A DNA stretch of 64,000 bases from Rhizobium sp. WSM4643 (GTDB lineage: Bacteria > Pseudomonadota > Alphaproteobacteria > Rhizobiales > Rhizobiaceae), in the NCBI RefSeq assembly GCF_025152745.1, contig NZ_CP104040.1, positions 744,001 to 808,000 of the forward strand, read 5' to 3'. Position 1 is the stretch's first letter. Each line of letters opens with the position of its first letter. The notes under the pieces are model-generated. The model was not told the DNA's origin. It was given only the letters and a program-made list of their open reading frames with translations, and searched no databases. Both the position numbers and the translations under genes were made by a program. Below, one piece after another: positions 18,005 through 27,154 of the stretch.

Positions 18005-18310
18005 ATCTAAGACCCCTCCCCAACCCCTCCCCACAAGGGGGAGGGGCTAGCCCAGCATCACCGCTTTGCCCGAGATCATCTCGTCGTTTGCCGATCTGGA
18101 GTTTTGGGGAGATGCGGTGCGGCAGGTTAAGCCCCTCCCCCTTGTGGGGAGGGGTTTGGGCGGGGTCTTTGCCCAGCGAGCGGGGGGTCCGAAGGACGGG
18201 TGCCGGCAGGTGGACGAGGGCTTTTTAGGCGGAGATTTCAGCGCTTTGACTCGAAGCTCATGCAGCACTCATCGGCAACGGCATGGGTCCTCGGGTCAAG
18301 CCCGAGGATG
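18005..18310. repeat. Intergenic palindromic repeats
   Basis: A large inverted pair is present: CAACCCCTCCCCACAAGGGG near 18017-18042, answered by CCCCCTTGTGGGGAGGGGTT near 18136-18156. The same unit recurs at 27001-27032 and at both sides of the second IS4 copy. A second module (GGTCCGAAGGACGGG, about 18184) matches the insert seen in the mosaic elements at 955 and 31275. No gene is credible in this gap. Confidence 0.8.
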
Positions 18311-18378
18311 ACGGAGAGTGGGGAGAGGCGACCGGCAAGAGGCTGGACGTCGGGCGTCGTTTCCCGTTTCCCTCAACC

Positions 18379-19641
18379 TTATAAAGTCAACCTCGCTGTC
18401 TCGGCTCGGTCTGTTATCACGCCGGCGATCGCGTCGATCGATCCTCGATCGGGCGATACCTCTGCCAGCTCATCGGCGACCTTGCCGGTCAATGTCAGCA
18501 CCTTGTCGCAAAGCTCGTTCACGCGGCGGCGCAACAGCGGAGTGCCGATGCCGGCTTCTTCCGCAAAGGCCTTCCAGCCCTCGGCATCCATTTCGGCCAG
18601 TGTGGCGCGCTGGCCGATTCTCATCGCCAGCCTTGGCGACAGGTCCGGATAGATCACGGTGGAGAGGAGGTCATAGAGTTTTGCCAGCCGCGGGCCTTGG
18701 CTATCGTAGAGGATGGAGAAGTTCTTGCCGTGGGCATCGGCATTTCCGGCGATCAGGTTGAAGATGGCCGCGTCCAGCAGCTTCAGCACGTCGACAGCCG
18801 GCCTTGCCGAAATCCGCCGTATGAGATCGAAGCCATCCTTGAAGGTCGGCCCGCCTTCGCTCGCATATTTCGTTTCCGGCGGCACGCTGAGTGCCTGGCA
18901 GAAATCTTCCTGGTGGATGCGATGAACCAGTCCGCCGGCGCCGCGCACGCGGTCATATCGTTCGACCAGAAGGAACGGGCGTCCCTGCACATATCTCGGT
19001 TCGGCGGCTGCGACATCGAGCCCGCTGGCGGCCGCAAGCCTCATCACGAAAGCTTCGTTCTCGGTCGTCGCCTTGAAGCCGGCTATCGGCGGCTTCAGAA
19101 TATGGGTTGTGGCCTGACCGGGCAGGGGAAGCTCGATCCGGCCATCGACCAGAATAACCGGCAGTTTGGACTGCGCGCCGGCAAGCGACAGTCTGAGGCC
19201 TTCCTCACCGGCCAGCAGAGGCCGCACGGGTAGCGCCTCCAGCACGGCAACGATGCCTGCTTCGTCCAGGGGCACGGGCTGGCGATCTGCAATCGACCCA
19301 GTCTCGGTCGGTGCCTCACCTTCGGCAAGCAGTTGCAGCGCACCGGCGACATCGCCGCCCAGGTGATCGAGAAGCGCAAAGTCATTGTCGGGAGACACGC
19401 CCAAGGCCCGTGCTGCGGCCAGGCGCTGGCTTTCCTCGGGCAGCAGGCCGCCGAAAAACGGTCGGCATTCCTGGCGGGTAAATCGCTCCAGTCGTTTCGG
19501 CAGAGACGCCGAGAGCGGCAGCGTTTTGTCATCGTCCAGCCAGGCTCGCGCATAGACAAAGCCGATATCGCCGTGTCTGTCCTGCGTGAATTGACCGACA
19601 ATGCGGCCGCCCCACCAGACGTTGAGAAGCCTTGATGTCAT
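18379..19641 (-). CDS. hipA: HipA family serine/threonine kinase toxin
   Basis: The protein has 420 residues. It has an N-subdomain couple_hipA region (FGGLLPEES) and an ATP-binding loop AGAQSKLPVI. A later segment (FLLVERYDR) precedes the catalytic IAGNADAHGKNFS. It overlaps the hipB stop by four bases (ATGA). HipA kinases phosphorylate aminoacyl-tRNA synthetases and slow growth. Length and motifs look intact. Confidence 0.9.
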   Translation of the reverse strand: MTSRLLNVWWGGRIVGQFTQDRHGDIGFVYARAWLDDDKTLPLSASLPKRLERFTRQECRPFFGGLLPEESQRLAAARALGVSPDNDFALLDHLGGDVAGALQLLAEGEAPTETGSIADRQPVPLDEAGIVAVLEALPVRPLLAGEEGLRLSLAGAQSKLPVILVDGRIELPLPGQATTHILKPPIAGFKATTENEAFVMRLAAASGLDVAAAEPRYVQGRPFLLVERYDRVRGAGGLVHRIHQEDFCQALSVPPETKYASEGGPTFKDGFDLIRRISARPAVDVLKLLDAAIFNLIAGNADAHGKNFSILYDSQGPRLAKLYDLLSTVIYPDLSPRLAMRIGQRATLAEMDAEGWKAFAEEAGIGTPLLRRRVNELCDKVLTLTGKVADELAEVSPDRGSIDAIAGVITDRAETARLTL

Positions 19642-19868
19642 CGCCTGCGCTCGCCGGGAGCCAGAATGTCGAGGGAGCAGCCAAGCGTTTGCAGAACCTG
19701 CAGGACTTTGCCGATCTGCGCCGTGGGCTTGCCGGCTTCGAGGTCGACGATAAAGCGAAGCCCGACACCGGCAACGCCGGCAAGCTCGTCCTGCCGCAGG
19801 TTTTGCTCCTTGCGGGTGCTTCGAACCAGGGCGCCGATGTCGGCTGGACTCTGTACGTGTTTTGGCAT
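19638..19868 (-). CDS. hipB: HipB-like helix-turn-helix antitoxin
   Basis: The protein has 76 residues: an XRE-type HTH (RKEQNLRQDELAGVAGVGLRFIVDLE) and a short C-terminal tail. It is coupled to hipA by ATGA overlap. Three palindromic sites lie just upstream, as expected for an autorepressor that binds with HipA. Confidence 0.88.
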   Translation of the reverse strand: MPKHVQSPADIGALVRSTRKEQNLRQDELAGVAGVGLRFIVDLEAGKPTAQIGKVLQVLQTLGCSLDILAPGERRR

Positions 19869-19872
19869 GTGG

Positions 19873-19988
19873 TTTTCCCGATCGGGAAAATATAGCCGAT
19901 GTGGAGCAGGTGTCCAGGGAAATTTACCGATCGGGATATTTTGGAGATATGGGAGGGGTTAAGGGTATGGAATTTCCCGTTCGGTAAA
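19873..19988. promoter_or_regulatory. Three HipB-type operators
   Basis: TTTTCCCGATCGGGAAAA (19873-19890) is a perfect palindrome beginning five bases before the hipB start codon. Related sites are TTTACCGATCGGGATA (about 19923-19938) and TTTCCCGTTCGGTAAA (19973-19988). Spacing is close to 50 bases. They should be hipBA autoregulatory operators. Confidence 0.8.
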
Positions 19989-20094
19989 GTAGCTGGTGGC
20001 TCGTGGGGCGTGCGTGGGTCCTCGGGCTTGACTCCCTGCAGTCCGGTTCGAGCCGACGGCTGCCCCTCACCCTAACCCTCTCCCCGTTCTGACG

Positions 20095-21581
20095 CTAGGG
20101 CATATACATAAGTCGGTGCGACGGATTGACTCGGTTTGCGGGGGTCGGATTCCTTTACTGCGGGCCGTATGATTGTTTTGGCGACGTTTTGATTTGGGAG
20201 CGTCGCCGATGGATGTAGGGCATGATTTTTCGTTGGGCCGGTTTGGAGATCGTCGTCTCGATAAAGGGGGGCGGTGCTGCTCCGTCGCATTGTGCTGCGC
20301 GAGACGGTTTGCCTTCGCCAGTTGGCCGAGGGCAACCATTCGCAGGAGATCCGGTTCGGGCGTTTTCTCAACAACAGTGCGGTGAGCGTGGAAGAGATCA
20401 TTGCCGGCTGGAGCCAGGAGACCCGGTCTGCGGTTGAGGGTCGCCACGTGCTGGCGCTGCAGGACACCAGCGAGATCAAGTTTGCGACGACGCCGGACAG
20501 CCGGCGGGAATTGGGCAAGATCAAAAAAGGCAATTGCTTTGGCCTTTTGCTGCATCCGATGCTGGCGCTCGATGCCGACACCGGCAGCTGCCTTGGCCTG
20601 GTGGGCGGCCGGGTCTGGACGCGGGGTAGCGAAGAGCTTACGCCGCATGCCGAGCGGCCGTTGAACGAAAAGGAATCGCGGCGCTGGGTGGAGACGGCAG
20701 AGGCGGCCAAACTGGTGCTTTCGCGTGCGGCCCGGGTCACGGCGATCGCCGACCGGGAGGGTGACTTCTTCATCATGTGGGCGCGCCTGCCCGATCGGCG
20801 CTTCGATCTTTTGTCGCGCGTCATGCATGACCATGCGCTCATCGACGGTTCCAAACTGCGCCGCGCGGTCGAAACGGTGGCGTTTTGCGATACTCAGACG
20901 ATTGATCTGCGCGAGCGCGCCGACCGTCCGGCGCGGCAGGCGACGGTGTGCCTGCGCTTCGGCGAAGCGACGATCCGGCGGCCGCAAAACCTGCGCGAGG
21001 CCTACCTGCCCGATGGCGTCAGGCTGAGCTGGGTCGAGATCGTTGAACCGGCCGCCCCCGACGGTGTCGAGCCCTTGCACTGGCTGCTCCTGACCACCCA
21101 TTGGCTCAGCAGCCCGGCCGATGCCTGGCAGATCGTCGCCTGGTACAAGCAGCGCTGGATGATCGAGCAGTTCTTTCGGGTGATGAAGAACCAAGGCTTC
21201 AAGATCGAGGACAGCCAGTTGCATCTGGCGGCACGGCTGGAAAAGCTCGTCGCCATCGCCGCCAAGGCCGCAGCAATCGTCCTCCAGCTCGTCCAAGCCC
21301 GCAGCGGCGGCGATCACCAGCCGGCAAGCCTGACCTTCACGGCAGCCGAGATCGATACCCTCGCCGCCCTCGAAAGCCGTTTCAAGGGCACAACCAAGCT
21401 GCAGTCCAATCCCCACTCTAAGGCCTCGCTGGCTTGGGCCGCCTGGATCATCGCCAAGCTCGGCGGCTGGAACGGCTACGCCTCGGCCAAGCCGCCGGGC
21501 CCAATCACCTTCTTCAACGGCCTCAAATACTTTCGAGCCGTCGCCGATGGATGGGCTTTGCGAGATATGTATATGCCCTAG
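20095..21581 (+). mobile_element. IS4-family insertion sequence, copy 1
   Basis: The element is 1487 bp with ends CTAGGGCATATACATA and its inverse. A 10-base target duplication CGTTCTGACG is present at 20085-20094 and 21582-21591. Removing the element restores a stem-loop (CCCTCTCCCC-GTTCTGAC-GGGGAGAGGG), so it landed in the loop of an intergenic palindrome. It is one base shorter than the second copy. Confidence 0.93.
20209..21581 (+). pseudogene. IS4-family transposase, frameshifted
   Basis: The reading frame from the ATG at 20209 (MDVGHDF) is broken at a G tract of six (20266-20271), where the other copy has seven. Downstream the frame is open from a GTG at 20274 to the TAG that forms the last three bases of the element. 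The DDE-type core is present (DTSEIKF, YKQRWMIEQFFRVMKNQG with the YREK-like signature). The 435-residue product lacks the N-terminus. Slippage on the G tract could restore some full protein. Confidence 0.8.
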
Positions 21582-21639
21582 CGTTCTGACGGGGAGAGGG
21601 GACGTGCCCTGCGAGAGGTGGGCGAGGTACGGAGAGGTC

Positions 21640-21715
21640 GCGGCATATCCCCTTCTCCCCGCGAGCGGGGAGAAGGTGGCGGCAGCCGGATGAGGGGCTG
21701 GTCTCGCCGTCCACC
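21640..21715. repeat. Intergenic mosaic palindrome
   Basis: CCCCTTCTCCCCGCGAGCGGGGAGAAGG forms a stem and is followed by a CCGGATGAGGGGC tail. It is the same family as the elements at 944-1390, lying between IS copy 1 and the TetR gene. Confidence 0.75.
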
Positions 21716-21719
21716 CCCA

Positions 21720-22325
21720 TCACCTCCGCCGCTCCGCGCCCGCCGCGATCGTCTGCACCAGCTCGTCCACCTCCCGCGCCAGCCGCTCCAGCGGCAGGCC
21801 GACGAAGCGGCCTTCGAGGCTGATGCTGACGACGCCGTGCACGGCGCCGAACAGGGTGCGGGCGCGGATGGCGCGGTCTTGCGCGGGCATGTCGGGCTGC
21901 AGTTCGGCCAGCGGTTCGGCGATCACATCCATCAGGAAGAGGTGTTCGTCGAGGTGCCATTGCGGCGTCGGGCTCGATTCCGGCGGGAAGTGCTCGAACA
22001 GCGCCTTCCAGAGGTTCCGGTGCTCGACGGCGAAGGCGAGGTAGCCCTGCGCCAGGTTGCGCAGCCGGTCGGTCGGCGGCCGATCCTTGGTCTCGGGCAG
22101 GGTGAGCCTCGCCTCCAGCGCCTTCAGCGTCGCGGAGTTGACGTGGATGACGAGCTCGGCGAGGTCTGAAAAGACCGTGTAGAGGCCGCCGAGCGCGCAG
22201 CCGGCATCCTGGGTGATGTCGCGGGCCCTGAGATTATCAAGCCCGTCCTTGGCGATCCGCTCGCGCGCCGCCTCGATCAGTCGGGCCTTCAGGTCTTCGC
22301 GTTTTTCTTCTCGCCTGCCGGCCAT
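21720..22325 (-). CDS. TetR/AcrR family repressor
   Basis: The protein has 201 residues. It has an N-terminal TetR HTH (ARERIAKDGLDNLRARDITQDAGCALGGLYTVFSD) and a WHG-type C-terminal domain. It is divergent from pspA, with three operator palindromes between them, so it very probably represses both itself and the pspA-yiaA pair. The ligand is unknown. Confidence 0.9.
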   Translation of the reverse strand: MAGRREEKREDLKARLIEAARERIAKDGLDNLRARDITQDAGCALGGLYTVFSDLAELVIHVNSATLKALEARLTLPETKDRPPTDRLRNLAQGYLAFAVEHRNLWKALFEHFPPESSPTPQWHLDEHLFLMDVIAEPLAELQPDMPAQDRAIRARTLFGAVHGVVSISLEGRFVGLPLERLAREVDELVQTIAAGAERRR

Positions 22326-22346
22326 TAACCATTCCCCTTCGATTTT

Positions 22347-22418
22347 TGAACGTCGTTCAAAATTTATCTTGAACGACGTTCATGATTCTGCCATAACAGC
22401 TCTCGTGAACAACGTTCA
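22347..22418. promoter_or_regulatory. Three TGAACGnCGTTCA operators
   Basis: TGAACGTCGTTCA (22347-22359), TGAACGACGTTCA (22370-22382) and TGAACAACGTTCA (22406-22418) are near-perfect 13-base palindromes in the TetR/pspA divergent gap. Starts are 23 and 36 bases apart. They are the likely binding sites of the adjacent TetR protein. Confidence 0.85.
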
Positions 22419-22435
22419 TAAACCGGAGGAAGGAA

Positions 22436-23122
22436 ATGTTCAAACTGATTTCCATTTTGTTGCGGGGCAGGGCGCATGATGCCGAGCAGGCTTTCGCCGA
22501 TCATCACGCCGTGCCGCTGCTTGCCCAGCAGATCCGCGATGCCGCCCAATCGATCCAGTCGGCGCGCCGCAGTGTCGCGGTCGCCATCGCCCAGAACGAG
22601 CAGGAGAAGGGGCAGCACGGGGCGATCGTTGCCCGCATCGCCGATCTCGAGATCCGCGCCTCTGCGGCGCTGACCAAGGGCAATGAGGGCCTGGCCCGCG
22701 AGGCGGCCGAGGCGATCGCCTATCTCGAAGCCGAGCGCGATGCGTCGGAGAAGGCGCAGAGCCAGTTCACCCAAGCGATCGACAAGCTGAAGGGCATCGT
22801 CCGCGCTTCGCAGGCAAGGCTGCAGGAGCTGCAGCGCGGCGAGCGGCTGGCGCGCGCCACGCAGGAGGCGCAGAAGCTTGACGTGGTTGTTGCCGGCCCG
22901 GGCCTGGCGACGCTCGACGATGCCGAGGAGACCCTAGAGCGCCTTCGCCTGCGCCAGAGCCAGAATGAGCTGACGGCCGCCGCGCTGAAGGACATGGAAG
23001 GCGCCATCCGCCCGGCCGGCATCATCGAAAAGCTTGCCAATGCCGGCTTCGGCGCGCCGCTGCGCTCCTCTGCCGATGATGTGCTGGCGCGGCTGAAGAG
23101 CCGCATCACGCCTGCTGCCTGA
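22436..23122 (+). CDS. pspA: PspA/IM30 family envelope-stress protein
   Basis: The protein has 228 residues, starting MFKLISILLRGRAHDAEQ after GGAGGAAGG. It is almost entirely coiled coil up to about residue 190, as in PspA/Vipp1. These peripheral proteins stabilise the inner membrane under stress. Unusually, it is next to a TetR regulator rather than pspBC/pspF. A YiaA-like membrane protein follows 49 bases later. Confidence 0.85.
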   Translation: MFKLISILLRGRAHDAEQAFADHHAVPLLAQQIRDAAQSIQSARRSVAVAIAQNEQEKGQHGAIVARIADLEIRASAALTKGNEGLAREAAEAIAYLEAERDASEKAQSQFTQAIDKLKGIVRASQARLQELQRGERLARATQEAQKLDVVVAGPGLATLDDAEETLERLRLRQSQNELTAAALKDMEGAIRPAGIIEKLANAGFGAPLRSSADDVLARLKSRITPAA

Positions 23123-23171
23123 AACCGCATCCATCCAAGCATTCATCCATCGAACCATAGGGACAAAGACA

Positions 23172-23453
23172 ATGAACGACAGTTTCCAGAAACATTCCGC
23201 CAGCTGGGTCAGCTTCTCCTACATCTCCTTCGGCTCGGCCGCCTTCATGCTGGCGCTCGGCCTCTACATGATGCCGCTCGATCTCTGGGGCAAAGGCTAT
23301 CTCGCCATGGGCATTCTGATGCTGGTGCAGACCACGGTGAACATCACCAAGACGCTGCGCGACAATGCCGAATCCGAAAAGCTGATCCGCAAGGTCGAGG
23401 ATGCCCGCACCGAAAAGCTGCTCGTCAAGTTCAATCGTAGCGATGAAGATTGA
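23172..23453 (+). CDS. YiaA/YiaB-type two-helix inner-membrane protein
   Basis: The protein has 93 residues: two hydrophobic helices (about 12-34 and 40-58), then a charged C-terminal tail. The pattern fits the YiaAB two-helix family. It is downstream of pspA in the same direction, suggesting a joint membrane-stress function. Confidence 0.8.
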   Translation: MNDSFQKHSASWVSFSYISFGSAAFMLALGLYMMPLDLWGKGYLAMGILMLVQTTVNITKTLRDNAESEKLIRKVEDARTEKLLVKFNRSDED

Positions 23454-23547
23454 CCTTCCTTAACCACAGCGCAGAGTTGTTGACGCATTCAACTTTTGCG
23501 TAACGACTCTGTGGCCTTCTCGTGTCAGCCGAAAGAGGAACGAGCCC

Positions 23548-26500
23548 GTGCAACACAATCTGATGACCTCAAGGAAATTCGCGCCGCTGTTCTGGACCCA
23601 GTTCCTCACGGCCTTCAACGACAATTTCCTCAAGAACACCCTGGTGTTCCTCATTCTCTTCAAGATGTCGGCCAGCGAGGGGGCCGCCCTGGTGACGCTT
23701 GCCGGCGTCATCCTGATCGTTCCGTTCCTGCTGCTCTCCGCACTCGGCGGTGAACTCGCCGACAAGCATGACAAGGCAAAGATCGCCGAACTGCTGAAAC
23801 GCTGCGAGATCGCGGTCGCCGCGCTCGCGGTCATCGGTCTCGCCTTCTCCTCCATTTTTGTGCTGATGGCGGCGCTGTTCGGCTTCGGCGTCGTCTCGGC
23901 GCTGTTCGGGCCGATCAAATACGGCATCCTGCCCGATCATCTCGAACGCCGCGACCTGCCGAAGGCCAATGCCTGGATCGAGGGCGGCACCTTCATTGCC
24001 ATCCTTGCCGGCACGATCATCGCCGCCTTCGCCTTTTCCGGCGGCGACAACGTGCTGATCTTCGGCACGATGATGATGGGGCTTTCGGTGCTCTGCTGGC
24101 TGGCCAGCCGGATGATCCCGCCCACCGGCTCCAAGGCTCCGGATCTTCAGATCGACCGCAATGTCATCCGCTCCAGCTACACCCTCGTCATGGAAATCCG
24201 CCAGGACAAGCGCCTGTGGCGTTCGGCGCTGATGAATTGCTGGTTCTGGCTGGTCGGCGCCTTCGTCCTCTCCATCCTGCCGACCATGGTCACCGAGTTG
24301 CTCGGCGGCTCCGAGATCGTCGTGCCGGCCTATCTCACCGTCTTTGCAATCGCCGTCGCCGTCGGTTCGGCAATTGCCGCCTGGATGTCCTCCGGCCGCA
24401 TCGTGCTGCTGCCGGCCCCGGTCGGCACGGCGCTGCTCGGCCTCTTCAGCCTCGATCTCGCCTGGAACCTCTGGGGCCTGCAATCCACAAGCCATGCAAC
24501 GACGATCGCCGGCTTCTTCGCCGGCCAGCATACCATCCGCGTCGCCATCGATCTCGCCGGCATGGCAATCTCCGGCGCCTTCGTCGCCGTTCCCACCTTC
24601 GCCGCCCTGCAGACCTGGGCGCATGAGGACCGCCGCGCCCGCGTCATCGGCGCCGCCAATGTGCTCTCGGCCCTGTTCATCACCGTCGGCCTCGGCCTCG
24701 TCGCCGCCGTCCAGGCGATGGGCGCTTCCATCCCTCAGATCCTGATCGGCCTCGGCATCATCAATTTCGCCGTTGCCTGGATGATGCTGAAGACGCTGCC
24801 GACCAATCCCTTCCGCGATTTCATCTCGATCCTGTTCCGCGCCTTCATGCGCCTCGAAGTCGAGGGTCTGGAGAATATCAAGAAGGCCGGCCGCGCGCCG
24901 ATCATTGCGCTCAACCATGTCAGCCTGCTCGATGGTGCGCTGGCGCTTGCCATCACCGAGGAAGAGCCGACCTTTGCCGTCGATTACAAGATCGCCCAGG
25001 CCTGGTGGGTGCGGCCCTTCCTGAAGATGTGCAAATTCCTGCCGCTCGACCCGACCAAGCCGATGGCGACGCGTTCGCTGATCAAGGTGGTGCAGGATGG
25101 CAACCCGATCGGCATCTTCCCCGAGGGCCGCCTGACGGTGACCGGCACGCTGATGAAGGTCTATGATGGTGCCGCCATGGTCGCCGACAAAACAGGCTCG
25201 ATGGTCGTGCCGGTGAAGATCGACGGGCTGGAGAAGAGCTATCTCTCCTATCTCGACAACGGCAAGATCCGCCGCCGGCTGTTCCCCAAGGTCAAGGTCA
25301 CCATTCTCGAGCCGGTGAAGCTCGACGTGCCGCCGGAGCTGAAAGGCCGCAAACGCCGCACGGCGGCGGGTGCAGCCCTCTACCAGGTGATGTCGAACCT
25401 CTTGTTCCGGACCGCCGATACCTCGTCGACCGTGCTCGATCGCGTTATCCGGGCCGGCCATGAATTCGGCATGAAAAAACTTGCCGTCGAGGATCCGGTC
25501 ACCGGCCGGCTGACCTATGGCAAGCTCCTGACCGGTGCTGCCGTGCTCGGCGCAAAATTCCGCACGATGTTCCCGGAAACCAACCTCGGCGTCATGCTGC
25601 CGAATGCCAATGGCGCCGCCGCCACTCTTTTGGGCGTGATGACCGCGGGCAAGGTGCCGGCGATGCTGAACTTCACCGCGGGTGCCGCCAATATCCTCTC
25701 CGCCTGCAAGGCCGCCGAAGTCAAACATGTGCTGACCTCGCGCGCCTTCGTCACCCAGGCCAAACTTGGCCCCGTGATCGCCGAGATGGAAAAGCAGGTG
25801 ACGATCGTCTGGCTCGATGATCTCCGGGCCGAAATCTCACTCAAGGCCAAGATCCTCGGGTTTCTGAGAAAAGCGCGGCCGCTGGTCAAGCGCCGGCCGG
25901 ATGATCCCGCCGTCATCCTCTTCACCTCGGGCTCCGAAGGCACGCCGAAGGGCGTGGTGCTCAGCCACCGCAACATCCTGTCGAATGCCGCCCAGGCCGC
26001 TGCCCGCATCGATTTCCACAGCGGCGACAAGGTGTTCAACATCCTGCCGGTGTTCCATTCCTTCGGGCTGACGGCCGGCACCGTGCTGCCGCTGATCTCG
26101 GGCGTGCCGGTCTATTTCTATCCGTCGCCGCTGCATTACCGCATCGTGCCGGAGCTGATCTATGTCTCCAACGCCACGATCATCTTCGGCACCGATACCT
26201 TCCTCAATGGTTATGCGAGGACGGCCCATCCCTACGACTTCCGCTCGATCCGCTATATCTTCTCCGGCGCCGAGCCGGTGAAGGCCGCGACCCGCCAGAC
26301 CTATATGGAAAAATTCGGCCTGCGCATCCTCGAAGGCTACGGCGTCACCGAGACGGCACCGGTGATTTCGATCAACACGCCGATGTACAACAAGTCCGGC
26401 ACCGTCGGCAAAATCCTGCCGGGCATGGAATGGAAGCTCGAACCGGTGCCCGGCATCGAAGAGGGCGGCCGGCTGCATGTGCGCGGCGCCAATGTCATGG

Positions 26501-26943
26501 CCGGCTACCTCCGCGCCGAAAAGCCGGGCGTGCTCGAGCCGCTCGCCGACGGCTGGCACGATACCGGCGACATCGTCACCATCGACGAGGACGGTTTCGT
26601 CAAGATCCGCGGCCGCGCCAAACGCTTCGCCAAGATCGGCGGCGAAATGATCTCGCTCGCCGCCGTCGAAACGCTCGCCGCCGAACTCTGGCCGGGCGCC
26701 CTCTCGGTCGTCTCCTCGCTGCCCGACGCCAAGAAGGGCGAACGGCTGGTGCTGCTCACCGACGCCCCCACCGCCACCCGCGCCGAATTCCTCGCCTTCG
26801 CCAAATCCAAGGGCGCCATGGACATGATGGTGCCGGCCGAGGTCAATATCGGCAAGGTGCCGGTGCTGGGTTCCGGCAAGGTCGATTTCGTCGCGGCGCG
26901 CAAGCTGGCGGAAAGTGCGGTGCAGGCGGGGGAGGCGGCGTAG
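23548..26943 (+). CDS. aas: Fused LplT-Aas: MFS lysophospholipid flippase, acyltransferase and acyl-ACP synthetase
   Basis: The protein has 1131 residues from a GTG start with GAAAGAGGA upstream. Residues 1 to about 415 form a 12-helix MFS domain (LplT-like). About 430-620 is a PlsC-type acyltransferase with NHVSLLDGA (HX4D) and FPEGR. About 650-1125 is an AMP-forming synthetase with FTSGSEGTPKGVVLSH, GYGVTETAP and a C-terminal GDIV/GRAKRFAKIGGE. The combination imports lysophosphatidylethanolamine and reacylates it at the inner membrane. The fusion is known in many proteobacteria. Confidence 0.92.
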   Translation: MQHNLMTSRKFAPLFWTQFLTAFNDNFLKNTLVFLILFKMSASEGAALVTLAGVILIVPFLLLSALGGELADKHDKAKIAELLKRCEIAVAALAVIGLAFSSIFVLMAALFGFGVVSALFGPIKYGILPDHLERRDLPKANAWIEGGTFIAILAGTIIAAFAFSGGDNVLIFGTMMMGLSVLCWLASRMIPPTGSKAPDLQIDRNVIRSSYTLVMEIRQDKRLWRSALMNCWFWLVGAFVLSILPTMVTELLGGSEIVVPAYLTVFAIAVAVGSAIAAWMSSGRIVLLPAPVGTALLGLFSLDLAWNLWGLQSTSHATTIAGFFAGQHTIRVAIDLAGMAISGAFVAVPTFAALQTWAHEDRRARVIGAANVLSALFITVGLGLVAAVQAMGASIPQILIGLGIINFAVAWMMLKTLPTNPFRDFISILFRAFMRLEVEGLENIKKAGRAPIIALNHVSLLDGALALAITEEEPTFAVDYKIAQAWWVRPFLKMCKFLPLDPTKPMATRSLIKVVQDGNPIGIFPEGRLTVTGTLMKVYDGAAMVADKTGSMVVPVKIDGLEKSYLSYLDNGKIRRRLFPKVKVTILEPVKLDVPPELKGRKRRTAAGAALYQVMSNLLFRTADTSSTVLDRVIRAGHEFGMKKLAVEDPVTGRLTYGKLLTGAAVLGAKFRTMFPETNLGVMLPNANGAAATLLGVMTAGKVPAMLNFTAGAANILSACKAAEVKHVLTSRAFVTQAKLGPVIAEMEKQVTIVWLDDLRAEISLKAKILGFLRKARPLVKRRPDDPAVILFTSGSEGTPKGVVLSHRNILSNAAQAAARIDFHSGDKVFNILPVFHSFGLTAGTVLPLISGVPVYFYPSPLHYRIVPELIYVSNATIIFGTDTFLNGYARTAHPYDFRSIRYIFSGAEPVKAATRQTYMEKFGLRILEGYGVTETAPVISINTPMYNKSGTVGKILPGMEWKLEPVPGIEEGGRLHVRGANVMAGYLRAEKPGVLEPLADGWHDTGDIVTIDEDGFVKIRGRAKRFAKIGGEMISLAAVETLAAELWPGALSVVSSLPDAKKGERLVLLTDAPTATRAEFLAFAKSKGAMDMMVPAEVNIGKVPVLGSGKVDFVAARKLAESAVQAGEAA

Positions 26944-27154
26944 GCGTCGTGTGGCAGGCCGTCAGGCGCAAACCGGAATTGTTGCCGGCGCATTGCAAGA
27001 CCCCTCCCCAACCCCTCCCCACAAGGGGGAGGGGCCAAGCCGTGGTCCCGGCGGCGACCAAAGGAGAGGTCCTGCCGGCTGTTACCGTTAGTTTGGTACG
27101 ATGCGGGGTCACGTGAAGCAGTGCGGCACGTTAGCCCCTCCCCCTTGTGGGGAG
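26944..27154. repeat. Palindromic repeat unit, left part interrupted by IS4
   Basis: CCCCTCCCCAACCCCTCCCC and its complement (27001-27032 and 27134-27154) repeat the unit at 18010-18160. The right arm is split by IS copy 2 and resumes at 28643. No gene is seen. Confidence 0.75.

Noticed and set aside
20067..21416. Long frames antisense to the IS4 transposase
   Set aside because: They also appear at copy 2 and follow from transposase codon bias.
23569..25728. 719-codon frame antisense to aas
   Set aside because: It is an overlapping shadow of a clear multi-domain gene and has the composition of a reverse-strand artefact (His/Asp/Gly-rich, no family pattern).
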